A DNA stretch of 44,399 nucleotides from positions 1-44,399 of the forward strand of contig JAEZOU010000055.1 of assembly GCA_023413895.1 (NCBI GenBank). The letters are read 5' to 3'. The notes under the pieces are model-generated. The model was not told the origin of the DNA. It searched no databases and saw only the letters and a list, made by a program, of their open reading frames with translations. Positions within the stretch are counted from its first letter, which is position 1. Each line of letters starts with the position of its first letter. The position numbers were made by a program, and so were the translations under genes. Source of the stretch: Bacteroidota bacterium (GTDB lineage: Bacteria; Bacteroidota; Bacteroidia; Bacteroidales; WCHB1-69). Below, piece after piece: positions 1 through 7,800 of the stretch.

Positions 1-912
1 GACCTCCATATCAAGCACGGAAGTGTGCCGCGCGCAATACCTGGTATTACCGTTGGCCACGAGATGGTCGGCGTCGTTGAGGCAGTCGGCTCCGACGTGC
101 TTTCCCTCAAGGTGGGCGACCGCGTTACCGTTAATGTGGAGACCTTCTGCGGCGAATGTTTCTTCTGCAAAAACGGCTTCGTGAACAACTGCACCGATAC
201 TAATGGTGGCTGGGCACTCGGCTGCCGTATCGATGGCGGACAAGCAGAGTATGTGCGTGTTCCCTATGCCGATCAGGGATTAAACAAAATTCCCGATTCT
301 GTTAGCGATGAACAAGCACTCTTTGTTGGCGATGTGTTGGCAACAGGCTTCTGGGCTGCTCGAATTTCGGAGATTAAGCCCGACGATACTGTGCTGATTA
401 TCGGTGCAGGACCAACGGGAATTTGTACGCTGCTCTGCGTGATGTTGAAGCAGCCGAAGCATATCATCGTGTGCGAGAAATCGCCCGAAAGAGCCCGTTT
501 CGTGCGCGAACACTATCCGAGTGTGGAAGTTGTTACACCGGAGGAATGCATCGCCACGGTGCGCCAAAAATGCGAGCGCGGCGGAGCGGATGTTGTGTTG
601 GAGGTTGCGGGTGCAGAGAACACTTTCCGCTTGGCGTGGGAGTGCGCTCGCCCGAATGCGATTGTGACAGTTGTGGCGCTGTACGATAAGCCGCAGATGC
701 TGCCACTGCCCGAGATGTATGGCAAGAATCTGACCTTCAAGACGGGCGGTGTAGATGGTTGCGATTGCGCAGAGATTTTGCTACTCATCGAGGCGGGCAT
801 GATTGACACAACGCCACTGATTACACACCGCTACAAACTCGCCGATATTGCTGAGGCGTACCACCTGTTCGAGAATAAACTGGATGGTGTGATTAAGGTA
901 GCAGTTAGTTGA
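1..912 (+). CDS. Zinc-dependent alcohol/polyol dehydrogenase (MDR family), 5' end cut by the window
   Basis: NAD(P)-linked oxidation of an alcohol or polyol by a medium-chain dehydrogenase, presumably cytoplasmic. The frame is open from base 1, so the true start lies outside; about 303 residues are visible against a usual length near 345. Seen: a GHE motif (catalytic zinc) near residue 20 of the visible part; a four-cysteine structural zinc lobe spaced C-x2-C-x2-C-x7-C around bases 148-192; and the Rossmann glycine motif GAGPTG near base 405, followed by an acidic residue (IIVCEKS) that usually favours NAD over NADP. The substrate cannot be told; sorbitol, threonine or other polyol dehydrogenases are all possible. 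The gene is much richer in G+C than what follows (37 of 60 bases at 541-600), hinting at a different origin. A decayed relative lies at 1686-1838. Confidence 0.9.
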   Translation, partial: DLHIKHGSVPRAIPGITVGHEMVGVVEAVGSDVLSLKVGDRVTVNVETFCGECFFCKNGFVNNCTDTNGGWALGCRIDGGQAEYVRVPYADQGLNKIPDSVSDEQALFVGDVLATGFWAARISEIKPDDTVLIIGAGPTGICTLLCVMLKQPKHIIVCEKSPERARFVREHYPSVEVVTPEECIATVRQKCERGGADVVLEVAGAENTFRLAWECARPNAIVTVVALYDKPQMLPLPEMYGKNLTFKTGGVDGCDCAEILLLIEAGMIDTTPLITHRYKLADIAEAYHLFENKLDGVIKVAVS

Positions 913-937
913 TTCTAAAGTAGAATTTATATTATTT

Positions 938-1636
938 ATGACAATGAAAGAAGAGTGTTTGATTTGTAATGCTCCATTGAAGTATTTGGAAAAGAAAATA
1001 GATATGGAGTGTGCAATTTGTTATAAGACGGAAAGTAGTAATACTTGTTGTGAACAAGGTCATTATGTGTGCAACGAGTGCCACACAAAAGGTATAGATG
1101 CCATTTATAAACTTTGCCTTGAGGAAAGTTCGAAGAATCCGATAGATATTCTTGAAAAGATGATGAGTTTGTCCTTTTGTCATATGCATGGACCAGAACA
1201 CCATGTAATGGTAGGTGCCGCTTTGCTTTCTGCTTATCGAAATGCAGGAGGAGATATAGTACTTCCTGATGCATTGGCAGAACTGATGCAACGAGGTAAG
1301 CAGGTTCCAGGTGGAGCTTGTGGCTTCTGGGGAGCTTGTGGAGCAGGACTAAGTACTGGGATGTTTGTTTCCATTATTTCACACTCTACACCATTGACTA
1401 TCGAACCTTTTGCTTTGTCACATCAAATGTCTGCAACCTCGCTCGGTAAGATCGCTGAGGTGGGAGGCCCTCGATGCTGTAAGCGTGATTCCTATCTGTC
1501 CATTTTGGCCGCCATTGATTTTGTGGAAACAAATTTTGGAGTGTCTATGGATAGATCAACTGTAATATGCAGACATTCCATTAAGAATAGCCAATGCATT
1601 CGACTGCGTTGTCCTTTCTATCCCAAGATTAGGTAA
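938..1636 (+). CDS. DUF5714-type cysteine-rich protein
   Basis: A 232-residue protein of unknown function resembling the DUF5714 family, found mainly in anaerobic bacteria and archaea. Seen: two N-terminal CxxC pairs (CLIC and CAIC), then GHYVCNECH, which together look like a metal-binding ribbon in residues 1-50; a middle region with HGPEHHVMVGAALL; a glycine/cysteine-rich stretch GACGFWGACGAG; and a C-terminal half with more cysteines (PRCCKRD, and a CPFYP end). The abundance of Cys and His suggests a bound metal or Fe-S centre, but this is inference. It starts 25 bases after the dehydrogenase stop, so the two could be co-transcribed; a second ATG two codons downstream (944) is an alternative start. 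Base composition is clearly more AT-rich than the preceding gene. Confidence 0.75.
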   Translation: MTMKEECLICNAPLKYLEKKIDMECAICYKTESSNTCCEQGHYVCNECHTKGIDAIYKLCLEESSKNPIDILEKMMSLSFCHMHGPEHHVMVGAALLSAYRNAGGDIVLPDALAELMQRGKQVPGGACGFWGACGAGLSTGMFVSIISHSTPLTIEPFALSHQMSATSLGKIAEVGGPRCCKRDSYLSILAAIDFVETNFGVSMDRSTVICRHSIKNSQCIRLRCPFYPKIR

Positions 1637-1685
1637 AAAGTTATATTTAATTGCATTATATGTGAGTGTTGATACCATGCAGTAT

Positions 1686-1838
1686 GTATTAGTTGCCGGA
1701 GTTAGATTGCGCGCAGATCTCTCCAGTTGTTGAATCGTGACCATCGTTGCACTCTGTTATAAACCACCACTCCTACCACAGTCCGAAATGTATGGTAAAC
1801 TTATATTCAGAATGTGAGGGGTAGATGGCTGTGATTAC
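1686..1838 (+). pseudogene. Relic of a zinc alcohol dehydrogenase (internal fragment)
   Basis: Read in one frame, this stretch gives VLVAG..., then IVTIVALCYKPP, then SEMYGK, then GVDGCD. These match in order the intact dehydrogenase upstream (VLEVAG, IVTVVALYDKPQ, PEMYGK, GVDGCD; bases about 597-768). It has in-frame stops at 1731-1733 and 1815-1817 and lacks several residues between VAG and IVT. The relic is AT-rich while the intact copy is GC-rich, so it looks like an old separate homologue rather than a fresh duplicate. It runs without a frame change into the NUDIX relic that follows. Confidence 0.75.
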
Positions 1839-2003
1839 CCTAATTTCCATTTTTCTATGCAGTGCTACCATTGTTCTACATATACTAATCATATCGAATT
1901 GTGTGAGCATAGTTCTGCCCGTTGGTTGTCTGCCGACAATCTCAATGAGGTTGCTTGGCTTCCTGCTGATAGAGAAGTGGTGAAATATCTTGTTGAATTA
2001 TAA
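1836..2003 (+). pseudogene. Relic of a NUDIX (MutT-like) hydrolase, C-terminal end only
   Basis: An open stretch of about 55 codons ending in TAA. It reads YPNFHFSMQCYHC, then CEHSSARWLSADNL, then EVAWLPADREVVKYL before the stop. This is the characteristic C-terminal third of 8-oxo-dGTP-diphosphatase-type NUDIX proteins (an EH..ARWL..L..V.WLPAD..V pattern). The NUDIX box itself (GX5EX7REUXEEXGU) is absent, so the fragment cannot be catalytic. It has no start codon of its own at the junction; upstream it joins the dehydrogenase relic in frame. The assignment rests on motif recall, not a search. Confidence 0.65.
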
Positions 2004-2030
2004 AATCGTCTTGTTTTCGATGATTTTATA
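1999..2030 (+). terminator. Weak hairpin after the NUDIX relic
   Basis: Nine-base perfect arms (1999-2007 TATAAAATC and 2022-2030 GATTTTATA) around a 14-base loop, overlapping the relic's stop codon. The stem is AT-rich and followed only by CTTTTG, so this is at best a weak, possibly decayed terminator. Confidence 0.3.
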
Positions 2031-2036
2031 CTTTTG
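2029..2036 (+). promoter_or_regulatory. Orphan Bacteroidota -7 box (TACTTTTG)
   Basis: A perfect match to the TAnnTTTG -7 consensus. No TTTG was found at the expected 19-21 base spacing upstream. No gene starts downstream before 2776, so if active it would transcribe the T-rich repeat region. Confidence 0.35.
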
Positions 2037-2236
2037 TAGAATGAATTTTTACACTATAAGTTGGAAAAATCTTAGAAGAATTTCTATTAAGAAGTTTTGA
2101 GAAATAAATATTTCTATTTCTATAGTGAGTCTTATTGAAATGAAGAATGAGAAAATATTTTTCTGTTTTTCAAATCTCAGATTTTTTTTATTTTTAACCC
2201 CATTTTTTACATCTATCTATCTTATTATCATTTATT

Positions 2237-2265
2237 TAAACCGGTCAAAATTTTTGACCGGTTTA
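2237..2265. repeat. Palindrome copy 1 upstream of the ORF6N gene
   Basis: Perfect 14-base arms (TAAACCGGTCAAAA and its reverse complement) around one central T. Each arm contains ACCGGT, itself a palindrome, so the element is nested. A run of eight T follows within seven bases. Confidence 0.85.
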
Positions 2266-2362
2266 CCGATTTTTTTTGATTCTTCTTTCTATTTATCTTT
2301 TCTTTAAATGTGTTTATTTTTTACCCTAAATTCATTGTTATCTCTTTATTATCAATCATTTA

Positions 2363-2387
2363 AACTGGTCAAAATTTTTGACCGGTT
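2363..2387. repeat. Palindrome copy 2 upstream of the ORF6N gene
   Basis: Twelve-base arms around one central T, with one change (left arm AACTGGTCAAAA). The change gives a G-U pair if the plus strand is transcribed, but an A-C mismatch on the minus strand. Confidence 0.85.
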
Positions 2388-2502
2388 CGCTAATCTTTTT
2401 CAATCTTGTTCTTTCTATTTTCTTTTTCTATTTGCCATCCAATTTTTTTTTTTTTGTTTTTACCCATTTTTTGCCTATATCTTTTTTGTTATCAATGATT
2501 TA

Positions 2503-2527
2503 AACCGGTCAAAATTTTTGACCGGTT
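2503..2527. repeat. Palindrome copy 3 upstream of the ORF6N gene
   Basis: Perfect 12-base arms (AACCGGTCAAAA and its reverse complement) around one central T, followed by CCTC and a run of T. Confidence 0.85.
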
Positions 2528-2682
2528 CCTCTTTTTTTACAGTTTTTTTCTAGATTCTATGAGTTTAAATTTTCTATTTTCTGCAATTCCTTTCTTTTTT
2601 AAATTCGAGTTTTGATATATCTTGTTAATTTTATTCCATGCTTTAAATGTGTTATTGTTAATTTTTCTTATGTATTATTTTA

Positions 2683-2699
2683 ACTAACTGATTGTTAGT
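2683..2699. promoter_or_regulatory. Short dyad upstream of the ORF6N promoter
   Basis: ACTAAC and GTTAGT arms around TGATT, about 45 bases upstream of the -7 box at 2745. Possible operator; its position and symmetry are the only evidence. Confidence 0.3.
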
Positions 2700-2744
2700 A
2701 TCTATTAGTTTTGTTGTGTGTCTAAATATATAAAATTATTATTG

Positions 2745-2752
2745 TATATTTG
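2745..2752 (+). promoter_or_regulatory. -7 box of the ORF6N gene (TATATTTG)
   Basis: Perfect TAnnTTTG match 23 bases before the ATG at 2776. No -33 TTTG at the usual spacing; the nearest (2710-2713) is 31 bases away. Confidence 0.55.
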
Positions 2753-2775
2753 CATAAAAATAATAATATAAAATT

Positions 2776-3399
2776 ATGAGTAATATTGTTGAAGTAGAGA
2801 ACAAAATTGTGGTTCTCCGGAAACAGCAAGTTCTTATAGATTCCGATGTGGCGGAGTTATATGGTGTGGAAACGAAAGTTATCAACCAAGCTGTAAATAA
2901 TAATCCTGAAAAGTTTCCGAAAGGATATGTGTTAAAATTGTCTAATTATGAAAAGGATAGGTTGGTAGATAAGTTTGAGCGATTTAAAAATCAGAAGCAT
3001 TCCTCTGTGAATCCTAAAGCGTTCACAGAAAAGGGGTTATATATGTTAGCAACGATTCTGAAAACACCACGTGCGGTGCAGACTACAATTGCTATTGTGG
3101 AAGCGTATGCCAAGTTGAAAGAACTTTCGCGTGTGCTCTGTGAGATTCCCAACAAGTGTAATGACCAGCAGGCACAAGAACTTTTATTGAAACGAGGTGG
3201 AGATTTGGTTGAGCAGATAATCGCAGATGTACAACCACATAGAAGTAGTGAAACCTCTTTTGAGGTTAATCTTGCAATGTTTAAGTTTAAACATTCTGTG
3301 AAAAATGAAGAACAAGAGGTGATGCTCCTGAGAAAAGAATTGTCGGAATTGCGCCAATTGATAAACAATTATTCCGATGACGTAGAAATTGTAACGTGA
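2776..3399 (+). CDS. ORF6N-domain DNA-binding protein
   Basis: A 207-residue protein with an N-terminal ORF6N domain (about residues 8-95), a module related to KilA-N found in phage and bacterial DNA-binding regulators. Seen: IVVLRKQQVLIDSDVAELYGVETKVINQAVNNN, here split as the strand-turn segment (VLIDSDVAELYGV) and the helix (KVINQAVNNN), then KFPKGYVLKLSNYE and a conserved AFTEKGLYMLATIL segment. The C-terminal part (about 160-207) is charged and could form a coiled coil (NEEQEVMLLRKELSELRQ). It has its own promoter-like box and an unusual repeat-filled upstream region, and no phage genes are visible nearby. It probably binds DNA; the target, and whether it regulates itself, are unknown. 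Confidence 0.85.
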   Translation: MSNIVEVENKIVVLRKQQVLIDSDVAELYGVETKVINQAVNNNPEKFPKGYVLKLSNYEKDRLVDKFERFKNQKHSSVNPKAFTEKGLYMLATILKTPRAVQTTIAIVEAYAKLKELSRVLCEIPNKCNDQQAQELLLKRGGDLVEQIIADVQPHRSSETSFEVNLAMFKFKHSVKNEEQEVMLLRKELSELRQLINNYSDDVEIVT

Positions 3400-3446
3400 T
3401 AAATAGTGTATTTACCCTGTAATGTTATAATGGCCTTTAATTGTAG

Positions 3447-3477
3447 TTTGAAAATTCGACATTTTTTTGTACTTTCG
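3447..3477 (+). promoter_or_regulatory. Promoter of the pssA operon
   Basis: TTTG at 3447-3450 (-33 element) and TACTTTCG at 3470-3477 (-7 element, 7 of 8 consensus positions counting free ones) are separated by 19 bases, the expected Bacteroidota spacing. This is the best two-part promoter in the window. Transcription would start about 36 bases before the ATG at 3521. Confidence 0.7.
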
Positions 3478-3520
3478 CCACGTTTTTCTTTTTAGAAAAA
3501 CTTTTTCTACAATTAAAGTT

Positions 3521-4228
3521 ATGAAGAAACATATACCTAATTTTATAACTAGTCTTAATCTTTTTTGTGGCTGTTTATCAGCAAGTTTCGCTTTTCGTGG
3601 AGTGCAATATTTAGAGGTAGCCTCATATTTTATTCTTCTGGCTGCCCTTTTCGATTTTTTTGATGGTTTTGCTGCTCGCTTGCTAAAAGTAGAGTCGATT
3701 ATCGGTAAAGATTTAGATAGTTTTGCAGATAATATCTCTTTTGGATTTGCACCTGCAGCAATTCTCTTTGTATGGCTAAAATATTGTTTGGGTACATTTC
3801 CCCCTGAAATGCAATCAGGGATTTTATCACTACTTCCTTATGTTGCTTTTGTGGTAACTATATTAGCTGCAGTCCGTTTAGCAAAATTTAATCATGATGA
3901 GCGCCAAAAAACGGAGTTCCGAGGTTTGGCTACTCCTGCAAATGCCTTGTTTGTTGGTTTTATTCACTTTGCTGCAGATAAATTTCCCATAGTAACCAAG
4001 TTTTGGGTAGTAATCGCTTTTGCATTGGCGTTTGCACTCTTACAGGTGTCTGATATCCCAATGTTTTCGTTTAAAATGAAAAGCCTGAAGTTTAAAGAAA
4101 ATTATATGCAATATAGTTTTCTTATGGTTTCTATTCTGCTTTTTATTTTCTTCCAATTTGGGGCAATGCCGTTGATTATTTTGGTGTACATTCTCTTTTC
4201 TTTCACAAAATATCTATTCAAAATTTAG
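3521..4228 (+). CDS. pssA: CDP-diacylglycerol--serine O-phosphatidyltransferase
   Basis: Joins serine to CDP-diacylglycerol to make phosphatidylserine, the precursor of phosphatidylethanolamine, in the inner membrane. Seen: 235 residues, several hydrophobic helices, and the full CDP-alcohol phosphotransferase signature D45-x2-D48-G49-x2-A52-R53-x8-G62-x3-D66-x3-D70. The start at 3521 (MKKHIPNFITSLNL) is preferred over an upstream in-frame start at 3467, because that one would lie inside the promoter -7 region and add a tail not expected for the family. First gene of a plus-strand operon; the LOG-family gene follows after 5 bases. The phosphatidylserine assignment over other CDP-alcohol transferases rests on the N-terminal PNFITSLNLFCGC pattern and length, typical of bacterial PssA of this type. 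Confidence 0.9.
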   Translation: MKKHIPNFITSLNLFCGCLSASFAFRGVQYLEVASYFILLAALFDFFDGFAARLLKVESIIGKDLDSFADNISFGFAPAAILFVWLKYCLGTFPPEMQSGILSLLPYVAFVVTILAAVRLAKFNHDERQKTEFRGLATPANALFVGFIHFAADKFPIVTKFWVVIAFALAFALLQVSDIPMFSFKMKSLKFKENYMQYSFLMVSILLFIFFQFGAMPLIILVYILFSFTKYLFKI

Positions 4229-4233
4229 TATAT

Positions 4234-4821
4234 ATGAACATTTCTTCCATTGCTGTTTTTTGTGGGTCTGCAGCTGGTAATAACGAAAAATATGCTCAAT
4301 TAGCAGCAGAAGTAGGTGCTTTTTGTGCGCAAAATGATGTAAAAGTGTATTATGGCGGTGCTGCCTTGGGTTTAATGAAAGTTGTTGCTGATGCTTGTCG
4401 TCAAGGTGGAGGAGAGGTGGTAGGGGTTACCCCAAGTTTCTTCTCTGATGTTGAAGTTGTGGATACATCACTCGTACAGTTAATCGTGGTTGATTCAATG
4501 AGCGAAAGAAAACAGTTAATGGAACAACAAGCGGATGCGTTTGTTATTCTTCCTGGTGCTTACGGAACAATGGACGAGTTTTTTGAGGTGTTAACAGATG
4601 CACAATTGGGATTACATTCAAAACCCATTGCAATTCTCAATCCATTAGGTTATTACGATGGACTATTGCAACAAATTGAACGCTTTAGAGCTGATGGTTT
4701 TCTGAGAGAATTTCATTATAATCTGCTGATTATTGCAGAATCTGTTCCCGAAATGTTTGCACAAATGGAAAATTACAAATCGGCTAATGATTCTGAATGG
4801 CTGAATAAAATCAAGAAATAA
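4234..4821 (+). CDS. LOG-family nucleoside 5'-monophosphate phosphoribohydrolase (TIGR00730 type)
   Basis: A 195-residue Rossmann-fold protein of the family that splits (cytokinin) nucleoside monophosphates into base and ribose 5-phosphate; many members are annotated as lysine decarboxylases without good reason. Seen: IAVFCGSAAG at the N-terminus, YYGGAALGLM (usual form GGG..GLMG), SMSERKQLM carrying the conserved Arg, and PGAYGTMDEFFE carrying the conserved Glu. The usual PGG is PGA here and GGG is GGA, so two small glycine-loop changes are present while the catalytic Arg and Glu remain. Second gene of the pssA operon. The natural substrate in this bacterium is unknown. Confidence 0.85.
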   Translation: MNISSIAVFCGSAAGNNEKYAQLAAEVGAFCAQNDVKVYYGGAALGLMKVVADACRQGGGEVVGVTPSFFSDVEVVDTSLVQLIVVDSMSERKQLMEQQADAFVILPGAYGTMDEFFEVLTDAQLGLHSKPIAILNPLGYYDGLLQQIERFRADGFLREFHYNLLIIAESVPEMFAQMENYKSANDSEWLNKIKK

Positions 4822-4842
4822 AGAAATTAATAACGATATAAA

Positions 4843-7800
4843 ATGAAAATTGCTGATTACGTTTTTGAAACAAGTTGGGAAATTTGTAATAAAGTTGGTG
4901 GAATTTATACCGTGCTGTCAACAAAGGCCTTTACTGCTGTAAATCACTATAAAGATAACTATATTTGTTTGGGACCTGATCTTTCAAAAGAACAAAATAA
5001 CGATTTTATCGAAGATTCTTCTCTCTTTAAAAATTGGAGAGATTTTGCTAGTAGTGAGGGACTTAAATTCAGAGTGGGAAGATGGGATATCGCTGGTAGC
5101 CCTATTGTGATTCTAGTCGATTTTACACCCTTTTTTGAAAAGAAAAATGAGATTTTAACCCATTTCTGGTTGCGCTATAAATTGGATTCTATTGCTGGTC
5201 AATGGGATTATGTTGAACCCGCATTGTTCGGTTACGCAGCTGGGCGCGTTATCGAAAGTTTTTACCAGTTTTATTGCAGTGCTAATGACAAAATTATTGC
5301 GCATTTTCACGAATGGATGACAGGAACAGGTATTCTACATTTGGAAGACACTGTTCCGCAAATTGCAACGGTATTTACTACTCATGCTACAGTGTTGGGA
5401 CGCTGCTTGGCAGGTAATAATTTCCCGCTTTATAGCAATATGAATTCGTACAACCCTCAGGAGTCCGCAAATCGATTTGGGGTTCAATCTAAATATTCAT
5501 TGGAATATCTCTCTGCAGTTACTGCAGATGCTTTTACTACTGTAAGTCAAATTACTAATGCTGAGTGTGAGGCATTTTTGGGCAAAAAGGTGGATACGAT
5601 TACAATTAATGGTTTTGAAAATAGTTTTGTTCCACAAGATGCTGATTATGAGGAAAAAAGAAAAAAAGCACGACATAAACTGATAGCAGTGGCCCAAGCA
5701 TTAACACAGCAGAAAATTGATGATAATGCACTCTTAATTATTAATAGTGGTCGCTATGAATTTAAAAATAAGGGTATTGACATTTTTATTGATGCTTTGG
5801 GAAGATTGAATAATGAAAATGTTGGTAGAGAGTTAGTTGCATTTATTGCTGTGCCAGCGGGAACAACCGGCTGCCGTGCAGATCTGTTGAACAGAATGGA
5901 TCTCGATGAAAAATCAATACCTGTTTTAGGTGATTACGCAACTCATCGTTTGCACGACTATAATAATGATCCTATTATTCGCAAAATTAAGGAATGTCAA
6001 CTCCTAAATGCTCCTGAAAAAGATGTGAAAGTTATCTTTATTCCTGTTTACTTAAATGGTTTTGATGGAATTTTCGATATGCCGTATTACGATTTATTGG
6101 CAGGCTTTGATCTATCTGTATTTCCTTCATATTATGAACCTTGGGGATATACTCCACTCGAAAGCGCTGCCTTTGGAATACCAACAATTACTACATCCTT
6201 GGCTGGATTTGGAATGTGGGTGAAAGAGAATTTTCTAAACCAAAAAGGTGTCCATGTCGTACTTCGTAATGATACCAATGGAGATGAAACCTCTGCAGAA
6301 ATTTCGCAAACTATCCTGCAATACGCCCAAACTCCTAATGAACAATATGTTACTTTCCGTAATGAAGCTCGCCAAGTTGCTAATCAAGCTTTATGGGAAA
6401 ATCTTTACAAAAACTATTTGGAAGCTTATAATATCGCATTGAATAAAAGTGCTTTGCGATTTGATAGATATAAAACAAAAGTATCAAAAATCGGATTTCT
6501 TACTAATCCTATATCTAAAAATCAACCTAATTGGATTCAAATTACGGTAAAATCGAAACTTCCCGAAAGTTTGAAGCGTCTAGAAGAGTTAGCTCATAAC
6601 CTATGGTGGAGCTGGAATTATGAGGCTCGTGAACTTTTTATCGAAATTGCTGGTGAGGAATTATGGAAAGATTGCGATGAAAATCCAACTCGTATGCTCC
6701 AAATACTTCCCCTTCCTAGTATTAGTGCAAAAGCTGAAAATAAAGATTTTATATCTAAACTGAATCGTGTGTATGAAGATTTTCGTAGCTATATGGAAAC
6801 ACCTCGTACTCGTCCAGAAGTTCAAGTGGCATATTTCAGTATGGAATTCGGAATTAGTAACGAACTCAAAATCTTCTCAGGTGGTTTGGGAATGTTAGCC
6901 GGTGATTATCTTAAAGAAGCAAGTGATAGTAATGTGAATATGGTAGGGGTGGGGTTATTGTATCGTCAAGGATATTTTACACAACAAATTTCAGCTTCAG
7001 GAGAACAACTGAATATGTATCCCGTGCAGAGTTTCTCAAAACTTCCAATTACTCCGATAAAAGATGACAAAGGAGATTGGAAATTGATTTCGATTGCACT
7101 TCCAGGTAGAATGCTTTATGCCCGTATCTGGCGTGTGGATGTGGGAAGAATTCCTTTGTACTTGTTAGATACAAATTTTGATAAAAATATAGAAGAAGAT
7201 CGCCAAATTACCTATCGTTTGTATGGTGGAGATGTGGAAAATCGTCTAAAACAAGAGCTTTTATTGGGAATTGGTGGTATGCGAATGCTTAAACTTTTAG
7301 GTGTCGAACCTGCGCTATTTCACTTAAATGAAGGCCATTCTGCATTCATGACATTAGAGCGAGTCCTAGATACAATGTCCCAAAAACAGTTTTCTCTTCC
7401 CGCAGCAATCGAGTGGGTGCGTGCAACATCTCTCTATACAACTCATACACCAGTTCCTGCTGGTCACGATGCTTTTAGTGAAGATTTAATGCGAACCTAT
7501 TTCGGAAAATATTCTGAGAGATTTAATACTTCTTGGGAAGGTTTTATGGGTTTAGGCCGTGAACTAGGAGCTACCGATGGTAAGTATTCTATGAGTGTTT
7601 TAGCTTGCAATTTAGCTCAAGAAATTAATGGCGTGAGTCGGATACACGGAAGAGTTTCGCAAGAGATGTTCGCAAATCTTTACGAAGGTAGATTCTCTAA
7701 TGAACTCCATATCGGCTATGTTACCAATGGAGTGCATTATCCAACTTGGACTCATAAAAAATGGCAACAATATCATAAAAGATTGTTGGGCGACAATTTC

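Larger units (their letters stand above)
2140..2560 (+). repeat. T-rich region with three diverged tandem units, each centred on a palindrome
   Basis: About 420 bases, overwhelmingly T on the plus strand. Three units share the order TTTTTACCC (or a close variant), TTATCAATnATTTAAAC, the palindrome, then T-runs with TTCTTTCTATTT. The palindrome centres lie at 2251, 2375 and 2515, giving periods of 124 and 140 bases. Open frames crossing it only translate low-complexity sequence and are not believed to be genes. Nothing coding is seen between 2004 and 2775. Confidence 0.8.

Noticed and set aside
2125..2553. Two open frames (60 and 81 codons) crossing the T-rich repeat tract
   Set aside because: They translate only Phe/Leu-rich low-complexity sequence and repeat the palindrome in different frames; no start context or known motif.
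2140..2560. CRISPR array
   Set aside because: Only three repeats, palindromic through their whole length, with spacers of about 100 T-rich bases that resemble each other; no cas genes.
2776..3399. Prophage or mobile element around the ORF6N gene
   Set aside because: No integrase, transposase, structural or replication gene is visible on either side; the right neighbour is the housekeeping pssA operon.
3467..3520. Upstream start for pssA adding 18 residues
   Set aside because: It overlaps the -7 promoter element; the ATG at 3521 begins the normal family N-terminus.
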